A DNA stretch of 64,000 bases from Sedimenticola selenatireducens DSM 17993 (GTDB lineage: Bacteria > Pseudomonadota > Gammaproteobacteria > Chromatiales > Chromatiaceae), in NCBI RefSeq assembly GCF_000428045.1, contig NZ_ATZE01000010.1:274-64273 (forward strand), in the 5' to 3' direction. This document shows, piece after piece, positions 7,356 through 15,779 of the stretch (the first letter of the stretch is position 1; each line of letters begins with the position of its first letter). The notes below the pieces were generated by a model. It was not told where the DNA came from and searched no databases. It worked only from the letters and a program-made list of their open reading frames with translations. The translations under genes were made by a program, and so were the position numbers.

Positions 7356-8427
7356 ATTCGAGCCGGGCAGGCAACGCATCCTTCAGCTTCGCCGCCATAC
7401 TCCGCAGCAGCTTCTCGTTGGTTTCCCAATCGATACAGGCATCGGTCACCGAGACACCGTATTTGAGCTCACTGAGATCGGCCGGGATGGACTGGTTGCC
7501 GAACTCCAGGTTGCTCTCCAGCATCAGGCCGGTGATCGACCTGTTACCCTCGACGACCTGGTTAACCACGTTTTCCGCCACCAGTGGCTGCAACTCGGGT
7601 TTCTTGCTGGAATTTCCGTGACTGCAGTCGATCATGATGTTTTCGGGCAGTCCGGCCTTGCGCAACGCCTCTTCACAGAGTGCCACGTTCACTGAATCAT
7701 AATTGGGCCCGCTATTGCCGCCACGCAGGATCACATGTCCACAGACATTGCCCTTGGTCTGGATCACCGTCACCTGCCCTTTCTGGTTAATACCGAGAAA
7801 ACTGTGGGGGTTGGCGACCGACTCCAGGGCGTTGATCGCCACCGCCAGTCCACCATCGGTGCCGTTTTTAAAGCCGACCGGCATGGAGAGTCCGGAGGCC
7901 ATCTCACGATGGGTCTGGGATTCGGTGGTGCGCGCGCCAATCGCCGCCCAGGAGAAGAGATCGCCCAGGTACTGGGGATTGAATGGATCCAGCGCCTCGG
8001 TCGCTACCGGCAGATCCAGTTCAGCCAGCCAGACCAGCAGCTCGCGTGCCTTGTGCAGCCCCTCCTCGATATGAAAACTGTCGTCCATGCGCGGATCGTT
8101 GATCAGTCCCTTCCAGCCGACGGTGGTTCTGGGCTTCTCAAAATAGATGCGCATCACGATATAGAGGGTATCCGCCAACTCATCATGCAGTTTTTTCAGC
8201 CGCAGGGCGTAATCTTTGGCCGCTTCCACATCATGGATGGAGCAGGGACCGGTCACCACCAGCAGGCGGTGGTCCTCCTTGTTGAGGATCCGCTTGATGG
8301 TCTGCCGCGCTTCGATGACGTGGCGTTCCCCTTCGGCTGACAGGGGCAGGTGGCGTTTCAGGTCAACGGGCGAGATCAGTACCCGCTCGGCCAGCAGATT
8401 GGTATTTGTCAGGCTGTCTTTGAACAT
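7351..8427 (-). CDS. aroG: 3-deoxy-7-phosphoheptulonate synthase, class I
   Basis: Same reaction as the class II enzyme upstream, but a member of the AroFGH family. The 358-residue protein carries LLVVTGPCSIHDVEAAKDYA, YFEKPRTTVGWKGLINDP, SWAAIGARTTESQ, GFKNGTDG, VCGHVILRGG and IDCSHGNSSK. The ATG at 8427 (MFKDSLTNTN) gives the E. coli-like N terminus; an upstream in-frame extension of 66 codons has no family character. In E. coli such isozymes are feedback inhibited by aromatic amino acids; which one applies here cannot be read. The TAG stop lies inside repeat B. Having both DAHP synthase classes side by side, convergent, is unusual. Confidence 0.95.
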   Translation of the reverse strand: MFKDSLTNTNLLAERVLISPVDLKRHLPLSAEGERHVIEARQTIKRILNKEDHRLLVVTGPCSIHDVEAAKDYALRLKKLHDELADTLYIVMRIYFEKPRTTVGWKGLINDPRMDDSFHIEEGLHKARELLVWLAELDLPVATEALDPFNPQYLGDLFSWAAIGARTTESQTHREMASGLSMPVGFKNGTDGGLAVAINALESVANPHSFLGINQKGQVTVIQTKGNVCGHVILRGGNSGPNYDSVNVALCEEALRKAGLPENIMIDCSHGNSSKKPELQPLVAENVVNQVVEGNRSITGLMLESNLEFGNQSIPADLSELKYGVSVTDACIDWETNEKLLRSMAAKLKDALPARLES

Positions 8428-8645
8428 TTTCGAGCTCGATTGTACAAAAAAGGTTCTGAAGAATAGGAGATTCGCCGGCCTTTTGCCACCTCTGGCCGGC
8501 AGAATCTGCTGCAGTCGCAGCAAAAAACCCTGGAAAGGCATTATAGTGTCGCGTCTGGCCTGTTGTGGAGCGACATGATTGCAGTATAAATTCACCCCAC
8601 CGCCTCTCTCGCATGGGAAGCGCACAGCGGGTCTAATCGGCGAAT

Positions 8646-9104
8646 TCAGCGCTCCATCACATCCACCACCCGGCCACCGGTGACCTGTTGCAGCTGTTCA
8701 AAGGTGAGCGGGACACCGGAGGCGTCGTTTCCCGCCGCCGGATAAACCAGTGGATAGTCGGCCAGACCGATATCCAGCAGCGTCTCCACCCCTTCGACCC
8801 CGAACGGACAGACGCCACCGGGACGAAAGCCGGTCACCGCCTCGGTCTCATCCCCCCTGGCCATGCGCACCTTGGTGCCGGTCTCGCTCTTCATTTTTTT
8901 GCTGCAGACCCGCCGGTCACCCGGGCAGACCGCCAGGTAGAACATGCCGTTCTTGCCCTTGAACAGCATCGATTTGGCTATCTGGCCCACCGCCACGCCA
9001 ATACGCTGTGCCGCCAGCTCGGAGGTGGGCGTGCTGCCCGGTTCGAACTCCAGTGCCTTGAGGCCGTGGGTTTTCAAGATGTCACTGACTCTGTCCGGTA
9101 TCAC
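8646..9104 (-). CDS. ybaK: YbaK/EbsC-type aminoacyl-tRNA deacylase
   Basis: A 152-residue member of the YbaK/ProX editing family, which hydrolyses mischarged Cys- or Ala-tRNA(Pro). Family features are AQRIGVAVGQIAKSMLFKG with the conserved lysine, the VRMARGDE helix and GFRPGGVCPFG, and PLVYPAAGNDASGVPLTFEQL near the end. Its GTG start overlaps the stop of the upstream AcpH-like gene by 4 bases (GTGA), so the two are translationally coupled. Specificity within the family (YbaK versus YeaK/PrdX) cannot be set from sequence alone. Confidence 0.9.
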   Translation of the reverse strand: MIPDRVSDILKTHGLKALEFEPGSTPTSELAAQRIGVAVGQIAKSMLFKGKNGMFYLAVCPGDRRVCSKKMKSETGTKVRMARGDETEAVTGFRPGGVCPFGVEGVETLLDIGLADYPLVYPAAGNDASGVPLTFEQLQQVTGGRVVDVMER

Positions 9105-9700
9105 GGTCGATTCATCCGCTCCTGTTGTTGTACAAACACTATCAGTTCCGGAAAGAACTGCCTGAAATCCTGCGCCAGTTCAGGATAGTGCCGGCGCACC
9201 TCTTCCATTGCCCCGGCCAGCCGGTTTGGTTGCCGCATGCGCTGAGACATGCGCTGGTAAACCTGCCCGATCACCTCAAACTCCGCATAGGAACCGAGCC
9301 AGTCCTCCCGCTGCATGCGCGGCGCCAGAGCACGCAGTCGTGCCGGCAGGTCATTCCGTCGCCGGTCCAGGAGCCGGTAAATCTCCTGGATGAAACTTTG
9401 CCGGTCCTGCCCGCTGAACTCAGACCAGTAACTGCTGAGGAAATGGTCGTACAGTATATCGAGAATGATGCCGCTGTAGCGCCGGTAGGGGGCTGCTATA
9501 CGCCGTCGGCTCTGTACGACCCAGGGGTTGTCATCGGTAAAGCGGTCCACCTGACGGTGCAGGGCGATCCCCCACATCACCCCTGGAGAATAGTCCTTGG
9601 CCAGGGTCTGCAGGCGTCCGCGGGTGAAGTCGGCGATCAGACTGCCGAGTCGTTCGTCCGGATCCTCGGATGCCAGAAACAGGTGCGCAAGATAGTTCAC
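9101..9700 (-). CDS. Acyl carrier protein phosphodiesterase-like (AcpH/DUF479)
   Basis: The 199-residue protein starts VNYLAHLFLA, has GSLIADFTRGR and GIALHRQVDRFTD, and then LDILYDHFLSSYW, the conserved His/Asp pattern of the AcpH HD-like family. AcpH removes the phosphopantetheine arm from acyl carrier protein. I use the GTG at 9700 because the family always begins (M)NYLAHL; an open frame extending to 9910 overlaps the TetR gene and has no family sequence. The neighbouring TetR gene ends 17 bp upstream on the same strand, so readthrough is possible. Confidence 0.88.
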   Translation of the reverse strand: MNYLAHLFLASEDPDERLGSLIADFTRGRLQTLAKDYSPGVMWGIALHRQVDRFTDDNPWVVQSRRRIAAPYRRYSGIILDILYDHFLSSYWSEFSGQDRQSFIQEIYRLLDRRRNDLPARLRALAPRMQREDWLGSYAEFEVIGQVYQRMSQRMRQPNRLAGAMEEVRRHYPELAQDFRQFFPELIVFVQQQERMNRP

Positions 9701-9716
9701 CGCCCAACCCGGCCGA

Positions 9717-10307
9717 TCAACGGTAAAGTACAGAGAGCAGCTGTTCCACCACGCTCTCAAGCTCCGTTCTAGGCGGTCGGGTCTGGCCATAGAGGCGCAA
9801 TCCCCGCACACCCACCAACAGAAAACGCGCCAGCGCGGCCGGATCTTTCTCCTTCGCCAGCTCACCGCTGGCCTGGGCAGCGACCAACGCATGCTGAAAC
9901 TGCCGCTCATGACTGCGGAACATCTCGTCCAGGCGCCTGGTCAGCGCCTCGTCCTCCGCCTCTTCCGCCAGTTCGGTGGCGGTATTGATCATCAGGCAGC
10001 CCTTGATGGAGCTCTCATCCCCGATCTGATCCAGTAGCTGGCCAAAGAAACAGCGGATGCCCTGTAGCGGGCTGTCTCCACTCTCCAGGGCTTGCCGAAT
10101 CGACTGGCTGCTGCGCTCGAAATAGAGCTCCAGGGCCGCCATGAACAGCTGACGTTTATTTTTGAAGGCGCCGTACAGACTGCCCGGGTGCAGGGCCAGC
10201 TGGTCGCTGAGACGCTGAATGGAGGTACTCGCATAGCCGTAGCGCCAGAAAATTCGCATCGATTTCTCCAGCGCCGCTTCACGATCAAATTCTATTGGAC
10301 GAGCCAT
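9717..10307 (-). CDS. TetR-family transcriptional regulator
   Basis: A 196-residue repressor with an N-terminal helix-turn-helix (FWRYGYASTSIQRLSDQLAL followed by HPGSLYGAFKNKRQLF, residues 20-55) and a C-terminal ligand-binding domain typical of the group near AcnR/NemR-like proteins (IKGCLMINTATELA). It diverges from the peroxiredoxin gene at 10405, and two palindromes in the 97 bp between them are likely its operators. The inducer is unknown; regulators of this subgroup often respond to electrophiles or oxidants, which would fit a peroxiredoxin target (inference). Confidence 0.9.
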   Translation of the reverse strand: MARPIEFDREAALEKSMRIFWRYGYASTSIQRLSDQLALHPGSLYGAFKNKRQLFMAALELYFERSSQSIRQALESGDSPLQGIRCFFGQLLDQIGDESSIKGCLMINTATELAEEAEDEALTRRLDEMFRSHERQFQHALVAAQASGELAKEKDPAALARFLLVGVRGLRLYGQTRPPRTELESVVEQLLSVLYR

Positions 10308-10327
10308 GACTTTACTTTAACAAGATA

Positions 10328-10343
10328 TTGAGCGATCATTCAA
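10328..10343. promoter_or_regulatory. Palindrome 1, likely TetR-family operator
   Basis: TTGAGCGATCATTCAA is an interrupted palindrome (TTGA-NN-GATC-NN-TCAA) in the divergent region between the TetR gene and the peroxiredoxin gene, 20 bases upstream of the TetR start codon. Confidence 0.6.
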
Positions 10344-10350
10344 CTAACAA

Positions 10351-10372
10351 TTATTGAACGATTGATCAATAA
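10351..10372. promoter_or_regulatory. Palindrome 2, likely TetR-family operator
   Basis: TTATTGA and TCAATAA form 7-base arms around ACGATTGA (10351-10372). The half-sites resemble those of palindrome 1 (TTGA..CGAT), 7 bases away, so one repressor probably binds both and controls both directions. Confidence 0.65.
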
Positions 10373-10404
10373 CTGATCTGCCACCATCCAACCAGGAACA
10401 CATC

Positions 10405-11049
10405 ATGGGACTACAGCAGCAACTTGAAGAACAGAAAAAGAGCACCATCAACAAGGCCTCGCCGGAGATTCTTCAGACCATGGCCCAGGCAACCGCCGAC
10501 CTGAAGGCATCGGGGATAGAAAACCAGGCCCTGGGAGCGGGTGATCGGGCGCCGGAATTCACCCTGCCCAACGCCCGTGGCGAGGAGATCCGCCTGACCG
10601 ATCTGCTCAGTCGCGGCCCGGTGGTAGTCAATATCTATCGTGGCGGCTGGTGCCCCTACTGCAATCTGGAGTTGCGCGCACTGAAGGAGAAATTGCCAAA
10701 GATTGAAGCATTGGGCGCTTCACTGGTCGCCATTGCACCGGAAAAGCCGGACAAGGCGGCAGAGACCTCGACCCGTCATGATCTTGAATTCGAGGTATTG
10801 AGCGATCAGGGCAACCAGGTATCACGGCAGTTTGGACTGGTCTTCACGCTACCGGAATCGATACGCGCCATCTACGCCAGCTTTGGCACCGATCTGCCGG
10901 CCTACAATGGCGATGAGCGCTTTGAATTGCCCCTGCCGGCTACCTACGTGATCCGGCCGGACGGACAGATAGCCTATGCCTTTGTCGATGCCGACTACAC
11001 CCGGCGCATGGAACCGGCGGAGATTATCGAGGTGCTGCGCGCACTGTAA
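10405..11049 (+). CDS. Peroxiredoxin-like AhpC/TSA thioredoxin-fold protein
   Basis: A 214-residue protein of the AhpC/TSA superfamily with the active-site motif GGWCPYCN (Cys83 and Cys86), preceded by DRAPEFTLPNARGEEIRLTD. The CxxC spacing resembles thiol reductases as much as classic peroxiredoxins, so the activity is probably reduction of peroxides or disulfides with thioredoxin as donor. No signal peptide is seen, so it should be cytoplasmic. It is transcribed away from the TetR gene and is the most likely target of that regulator. Confidence 0.88.
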   Translation: MGLQQQLEEQKKSTINKASPEILQTMAQATADLKASGIENQALGAGDRAPEFTLPNARGEEIRLTDLLSRGPVVVNIYRGGWCPYCNLELRALKEKLPKIEALGASLVAIAPEKPDKAAETSTRHDLEFEVLSDQGNQVSRQFGLVFTLPESIRAIYASFGTDLPAYNGDERFELPLPATYVIRPDGQIAYAFVDADYTRRMEPAEIIEVLRAL

Positions 11050-11079
11050 CAGCGGATACGAACAACGCTACCGGGTCGA

Positions 11080-11757
11080 TCAAAAGTCCGCCGGCAGTTG
11101 CAGGCAGTCGCTGACCGCTTGCGGGGTCAGTGGCACCTGCCAGGGCACCAGCCCCAGGCACGGGATGTCGAGTCGCTGTTTCAGGGTTTCGATATTGGCG
11201 TCCCGTTCTTGCATAGCCGGATCCACCTGGTTGCCGATCCAGCCGGCCAGACGGGCCCCGGACGCCCGGATCGACTCCGCACTCAGCAGGGCATGATTGA
11301 TACAGCCCAGTCGCAACCCCACCACCAGGATAACCGGCAATCCGAGTAACACGGCCAGATCCGAGATGCTCTGCGCCGGGCCCAGCGGCACCCGCCAGCC
11401 GCCGGCCCCCTCCACCAGCACCCGATCCGCGCCAATCGCCAGTTGATTGAAACAGCGTCCTATCTCAAGAAAGTCTATTGTCTGTCCCGCCCGCTCCGCC
11501 GCCAGGTGGGGTGCGATCGGGGGTTCAAAGCAGTAGGGATTGATCTGCCCGTAGGCAATGGCGCGTGAGGCCTGCGCCTGCAGTTGCAGGGCATCACTGT
11601 TTCTCAGGCCCGCATCGGTCTGCTCGGCACCCGCAGCCACCGGCTTCATCCCCAGCACCTGCAGCCCGCGGGATTGCAGCTGGGCCATCAACCCCAGGGT
11701 CACAACCGTCTTGCCGCTGTCGGTGTCGGTACCGGTGATGAAATAACCGCTGGCCAT
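11080..11757 (-). CDS. bioD: Dethiobiotin synthetase
   Basis: BioD closes the ureido ring of dethiobiotin from 7,8-diaminopelargonate, CO2 and ATP. The 225-residue protein starts with GYFITGTDTDSGKTVVTLGL, a P-loop of the right form, and contains MKPVAAGAE, VEGAGGWRVPLG and LPVILVVGLRLGCINHALL, all BioD signatures. It is the last gene of the bioB-F-H-C-D operon, 6 bp after bioC. bioA is not in this window. Confidence 0.96.
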   Translation of the reverse strand: MASGYFITGTDTDSGKTVVTLGLMAQLQSRGLQVLGMKPVAAGAEQTDAGLRNSDALQLQAQASRAIAYGQINPYCFEPPIAPHLAAERAGQTIDFLEIGRCFNQLAIGADRVLVEGAGGWRVPLGPAQSISDLAVLLGLPVILVVGLRLGCINHALLSAESIRASGARLAGWIGNQVDPAMQERDANIETLKQRLDIPCLGLVPWQVPLTPQAVSDCLQLPADF

Positions 11758-11763
11758 AGCGGT

Positions 11764-12666
11764 TCAGCCGCTCCGGCCGGCCCGATTCAGATCACGGCCG
11801 ATACTGTCCAGGGCAATGGACGGGGCGTTGGAGCGGTGGCCCGCTTCGGGCGCCCAGGCGTGGCCGTAGACCACCTCATAGCTGGCCGGCAGCAGGCCGT
11901 CCTGATCACGGCGAAACGCCTCGTACGCGGACTGCATCGCCTGCAAGCGTCCCTTGCCGGTGAGCCCCCTTGGCCGATCATGGTTGACATTGTGGGCACC
12001 CAGGATCTTCAGATCTTTCATCAGCCCGCTGACCCGTTCGTAGGTGAGGGTCATGCGATCCACGTCCATCACCGGGTCCGCCAGCCCGGCACTCAGCAGG
12101 GCGTCCCCCACATCGTGCATGTCCATGAAGGTACTGACATGGGCGCCGCTGTCCACGGCCGCCCAGGCCGCCCGCAGCTCTTTCAGGGTGTCCGGCCCGA
12201 AGGTGGTGAACATCAGCAGCCCACCCGGCCGCAATACCCGACGGAATTCGGCAAAAGTGGTATCCAGGTCATTGCTCCACTGGATGGCGGCATTGGAGTA
12301 GATCAGATCAACACTCTGTTCCGCCACTGGCAACTGCTCCAGGTCGCCACAGATACAGCGCGGCTTACGCAGCCAGCCACCACGCTTGCGCGTCTGCAGC
12401 AGCATGGGGAAGGCAAAATCGAGTGCCAGTACCCGGGATTTGCGATAGCGCGCCGCCAGGGCGGCGGTGGCCACCCCGGTACCGGCACCGATATCCAGGA
12501 TCACCTGCGGTTGCAGCCGCACCAGTTCCAGCCGCTCCAGCATGCGTTGACCGATCTCCCGCTGCAGCACCGCCACCTGGTCGTAGCGTTCGGCGGCACG
12601 GGAGAAGGCGCGACGCGCCTGCCCCTTGTCTATACGGTTGTCGATGCGGTGTTGTCGGTCAGGCAT
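11764..12666 (-). CDS. bioC: Malonyl-ACP O-methyltransferase
   Basis: BioC uses S-adenosylmethionine to methylate malonyl-ACP, disguising it so that fatty acid synthesis can build the pimeloyl chain. The 300-residue protein starts with the BioC N terminus (DKGQARRAFSRAAERYDQVA), followed by the SAM-binding motif VILDIGAGTGVATAAL and LIYSNAAIQWSNDL and GGLLMFTTFGPDTLKEL. Its start overlaps the end of bioH by 8 bases. Confidence 0.95.
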   Translation of the reverse strand: MPDRQHRIDNRIDKGQARRAFSRAAERYDQVAVLQREIGQRMLERLELVRLQPQVILDIGAGTGVATAALAARYRKSRVLALDFAFPMLLQTRKRGGWLRKPRCICGDLEQLPVAEQSVDLIYSNAAIQWSNDLDTTFAEFRRVLRPGGLLMFTTFGPDTLKELRAAWAAVDSGAHVSTFMDMHDVGDALLSAGLADPVMDVDRMTLTYERVSGLMKDLKILGAHNVNHDRPRGLTGKGRLQAMQSAYEAFRRDQDGLLPASYEVVYGHAWAPEAGHRSNAPSIALDSIGRDLNRAGRSG

Positions 12667-13435
12667 GGTCCGGTTCCAGGAAGTGATTCAGCGCTCGCAG
12701 GCACTGTCGCGGGTGGGAGAGAAACGGGGCGTGGGCGCAGCCCTGCAGGATCAGAATCTCGGCCGCCGGCATCAGCCGCTCCAGTTCGTCACAGAGATCG
12801 GCCGGCACCAGGGTGTCACGCTCGCCGAACAGCCACAGCGTAGGGCAACGGATATCCCCCAGCCCGGCCCGCAGGTCCACCGTGCGCAGCAGCTCCAGGC
12901 CATGCTCCAGCGCCAGCGGATCGGCCTCGGGGCGCAGGGCTATGTCCTGACGCAGCAGGCGCAGGGTCTCGCGGGCCGCCTCATCCCCCTGCACCTGCAG
13001 GTAGAGAAAACGCTCCAGGGTCTGATGGTGATCCCGCCTTAACGCCCGGGCAAACTGAGTCAGGGTAGCCAGCGCCATGGCGTGAGGCCAGCCGTCTCCC
13101 ACCACAAAGCGGGGGCTGGCGGTCACCATCACCAGGCCACTGATCCGTTGCGGATCCCGCAAGGCCGCCCGCTGGGCCAGCTGACCGCCCAGCGACCAGC
13201 CGATCCACACCGCCCGTTCCGGTGCTGCGGCCAGGCAGGCAGTGACCCAGTCATCCAGGGTCGAAGCAGCCGGGTCGTAAGCACTCGCCCCGTGTCCCGG
13301 CAGCTCGATGACGGTGACCCGAAACGCCTGGGACAGCTCGGCAACCACCGGCGACCAGACCGCCGCATTCATGCCCCAGCCGTGCAGCAGCACCAGTTCC
13401 GACCCGTCTCCGGTTGTCTCGACGAACAGCCTCAA
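12659..13435 (-). CDS. bioH: Pimeloyl-ACP methyl ester esterase
   Basis: BioH removes the methyl group from pimeloyl-ACP methyl ester to end chain elongation in biotin synthesis. The 258-residue alpha/beta hydrolase has [15 protein letters not shown] for the oxyanion loop, the nucleophile elbow GWSLGGQ, and GERDTLVP and [10 protein letters not shown] providing the Asp and His. It overlaps bioF by 4 bases at its start and bioC by 8 at its end, so it is embedded in the operon. Confidence 0.95.
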   Translation of the reverse strand: MRLFVETTGDGSELVLLHGWGMNAAVWSPVVAELSQAFRVTVIELPGHGASAYDPAASTLDDWVTACLAAAPERAVWIGWSLGGQLAQRAALRDPQRISGLVMVTASPRFVVGDGWPHAMALATLTQFARALRRDHHQTLERFLYLQVQGDEAARETLRLLRQDIALRPEADPLALEHGLELLRTVDLRAGLGDIRCPTLWLFGERDTLVPADLCDELERLMPAAEILILQGCAHAPFLSHPRQCLRALNHFLEPDHA

Positions 13436-14595
13436 ACACCCATCTCCCGATTGAGTTTTCCGAGCGCCTCCAGCAGCCGGTCCAACTGATCGACCGTGTG
13501 GCTGGCCGAGAGGGTCACCCGCAGGCGGGCGCTCCCTTCCGGCACGGTGGGTGGGCGGATCGCAGTCACCAACAGGCCCTGATCCTCCAGCCCCTGGCTC
13601 CAGGCAACGGCCTGTTCGGCACTGCCGGCCAGGATCGGCTGGATGGCCGTCTCCGACGCCATTAACTCGAGGCCCAGCTGAGCCGCCCCCTCCCGAAAGC
13701 GGGAGATCAGCTGCTGCAGCCGCTCACGCCGCCACCCCTCCGCCTGCACCAGGCGCAGGCTGGCGCGGGTCGCCTCCGCCACGGCGGGTGGTAGCGCGGT
13801 GGTATAGATATAGCTGCGGGATTGCTGAATCAGGGTCTCGATCAAGGCCTCGGAACCGGCCACAAAGGCGCCAAAGGTGCCGAACGCCTTGCCCAGAGTA
13901 CCCATGAGAATCGGCACCGCCTGATCATCCAGACCAAAGTGATCCACGCTGCCCCGACCATCTCGCCCCAGCACGCCGATGCCGTGGGCATCATCGACCA
14001 TCAGCCAGGCCTGCTGCTCCTGGCAAATTCGCGCCAGTTCCGGCAACGGGGCCAGGTCGCCATCCATGCTGAACACACCATCCACCGCCACCAGGGCGTC
14101 ACCGCCGCTCTGGCAGGCCATGCGGGCAGCCAGGGCGGCCAGGTCATTGTGGGGATAGCGCTTCAGCTCGGCCCGGCTGAGCAGCCCGCCATCGATCAGC
14201 GAGGCGTGATTCAGCCGGTCCTGGTAGAGGGTATCCCCACGCCCCAGCAGGGCGGTGATGACCCCCTGGTTGGCCATGTAGCCGGTGGAGTAGAGCAGCG
14301 CGCGCGGCCGCCCGGCGAAGGCCGCCAGCTCCTCCTCCAGGGCGTGATGGGCGGCGCTGTGACCCGACACCAGATGGGCCGAGCCGCTACCGGCGCCGTA
14401 CTGACCGGCGCCGCGCTGCAGGGCGGCAATCACATCGGGATGATTGGCCAGTCCCAGGTAGTCATTGCTGCAGAAGCTGAGCAGGCTCTTGCCGTCCATC
14501 TGCAGCAGTGGCCCCTGGGCACTGTCCAGCACCCGGCGTCTGCGGTAGAGATGCTCGGCCCTGCGCCGCTCCAGTTCCGGTTCCAGTGGTCGCAT
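13432..14595 (-). CDS. bioF: 8-amino-7-oxononanoate synthase
   Basis: BioF condenses pimeloyl-ACP with alanine in a pyridoxal phosphate reaction. The 387-residue protein shows [49 protein letters not shown] and [14 protein letters not shown] with the PLP-binding lysine. It lies 32 bp after bioB and overlaps bioH. Confidence 0.96.
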   Translation of the reverse strand: MRPLEPELERRRAEHLYRRRRVLDSAQGPLLQMDGKSLLSFCSNDYLGLANHPDVIAALQRGAGQYGAGSGSAHLVSGHSAAHHALEEELAAFAGRPRALLYSTGYMANQGVITALLGRGDTLYQDRLNHASLIDGGLLSRAELKRYPHNDLAALAARMACQSGGDALVAVDGVFSMDGDLAPLPELARICQEQQAWLMVDDAHGIGVLGRDGRGSVDHFGLDDQAVPILMGTLGKAFGTFGAFVAGSEALIETLIQQSRSYIYTTALPPAVAEATRASLRLVQAEGWRRERLQQLISRFREGAAQLGLELMASETAIQPILAGSAEQAVAWSQGLEDQGLLVTAIRPPTVPEGSARLRVTLSASHTVDQLDRLLEALGKLNREMGV

Positions 14596-14627
14596 GGGGA
14601 TTGCGTTGTCTTGTGACAGGGCTGCGA

Positions 14628-15653
14628 TCAGGAGAACTCGGCCGCCAGGCGCACCTTACGCTTGCTGTCACACTCCTTTTCGGTGGCCTGCAACTCCCGG
14701 GTCTCCTCGAAATGGAGCCCAAGGCGTTCAAACAGCTTGCGATCGGCGTCGGCTTCCGGGTTATCCGTGGTCAACAACCGTTCGCCGTAGAACATGGAGT
14801 TAGCCCCGGCCATGAAGCAGAGCGCCTGCATCTCATCACTCATCTCGGTACGTCCGGCCGACAGGCGCACATAGGACTGCGGCATCAGGATGCGGGTTAC
14901 CGCAATGGTGCGGATGAATTCGAACGGATCCAACGCGGCCGTGCCATACAGGGGCGTCCCCTCCACCTGCACCAGCATGTTGATCGGCACCGATTCCGGG
15001 TGCTTCGGCAGATTTGCCAGCTCCCGCAGCATGGAGGCACGGTCACGGCGCGACTCGCCCATGCCGAGGATACCGCCGCTGCAGACGTTGATCCCCAGAT
15101 CGCGCACCCGCGCCAGGGTGTCCAGCCGGTCCTGGTAGGTACGGGTCGTTACCACGTTACCGTAGAACTCCGGCGAGGTATCCAGATTGTGATTGTAGTA
15201 GTCGAGACCCGCTTCCTTGAGGCTTTGCGCCTGCTGTTCGGTCAGCATGCCCAGGGTGACGCAGGTCTCCATGCCCATATCGTGCACGGTGCGTATCATC
15301 TCCACCACACGCTGCAGATTCTTGTCGGTGGGATTGCGCCAGGCCGCCCCCATACAGAAGCGGGTTGCCCCCTTATCCTTCGCCTCCTGGGCCGCACGTT
15401 TCACTTCATCCAGCGGCAGCAGTTTCTCCTTCTCCAGGTCGGTGGCATGCTTGGCGCTCTGGGAGCAGTAGCCACAATCCTCGGAGCAGGCGCCGGTCTT
15501 GACACTCAGCAGGGTACTCACCTGCACCCGGTTGGGGTCGAAGCGCTGACGATGAACACCCTGCGCCTGAAACATCAGGTCATTAAACGGCAAATTGAGC
15601 AGAGACTCGATCTCTTCCAGGCTCCAGTCGTGTCGTGTCGTCATATCGTTCAT
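14628..15653 (-). CDS. bioB: Biotin synthase
   Basis: BioB is the radical SAM enzyme that inserts sulfur into dethiobiotin. The [14 protein letters not shown] motif carries the three radical-SAM cysteines, and [20 protein letters not shown] and the final [15 protein letters not shown] segment are standard. I use the ATG at 15653 ([10 protein letters not shown]); a GTG at 15695 would add 14 atypical residues, and the ATG at 15644 is also possible. It is the first gene of bioBFHCD, transcribed from a promoter at 15726-15753 covered by a BirA-type operator. Confidence 0.96.
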   Translation of the reverse strand: MNDMTTRHDWSLEEIESLLNLPFNDLMFQAQGVHRQRFDPNRVQVSTLLSVKTGACSEDCGYCSQSAKHATDLEKEKLLPLDEVKRAAQEAKDKGATRFCMGAAWRNPTDKNLQRVVEMIRTVHDMGMETCVTLGMLTEQQAQSLKEAGLDYYNHNLDTSPEFYGNVVTTRTYQDRLDTLARVRDLGINVCSGGILGMGESRRDRASMLRELANLPKHPESVPINMLVQVEGTPLYGTAALDPFEFIRTIAVTRILMPQSYVRLSAGRTEMSDEMQALCFMAGANSMFYGERLLTTDNPEADADRKLFERLGLHFEETRELQATEKECDSKRKVRLAAEFS

Positions 15654-15725
15654 CTCGGACTCTGTCGGTAGTAACGGGGATAGTGGATAATGCACCGCTG
15701 GCAGGAGACACCCGGCCAGCCCGCT

Positions 15726-15753
15726 ATGATACCGGAGCAGGAGTGCTCGTCAA
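15726..15753 (-). promoter_or_regulatory. bioB promoter
   Basis: On the minus strand TTGACG (15753-15748) and TATCAT (15731-15726) are spaced by 16 bases, a good sigma-70 promoter about 70 bases upstream of the bioB start codon. The -35 element lies within one half of the BirA-type operator. Confidence 0.65.
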
Positions 15754-15779
15754 CCAAAACGGATTTGCATGGTTTACAA
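15747..15779. promoter_or_regulatory. BirA-type biotin operator
   Basis: The minus strand reads TTGTAAACC, 15 bases, then GGTTGACGA: one half-site is a perfect match to the enterobacterial BirA operator (TTGTAAACC-N14-16-GGTTTACAA) and the other matches 7 of 9. It overlaps the -35 box of the bioB promoter and also covers the start codon of comF (15769), so biotin-bound BirA would repress bioBFHCD and could affect comF. Confidence 0.8.

Noticed and set aside
11584-12843. 419-codon open frame on the plus strand opposite bioC/bioH
   Set aside because: Antisense to two certain biotin genes, with no family motif.
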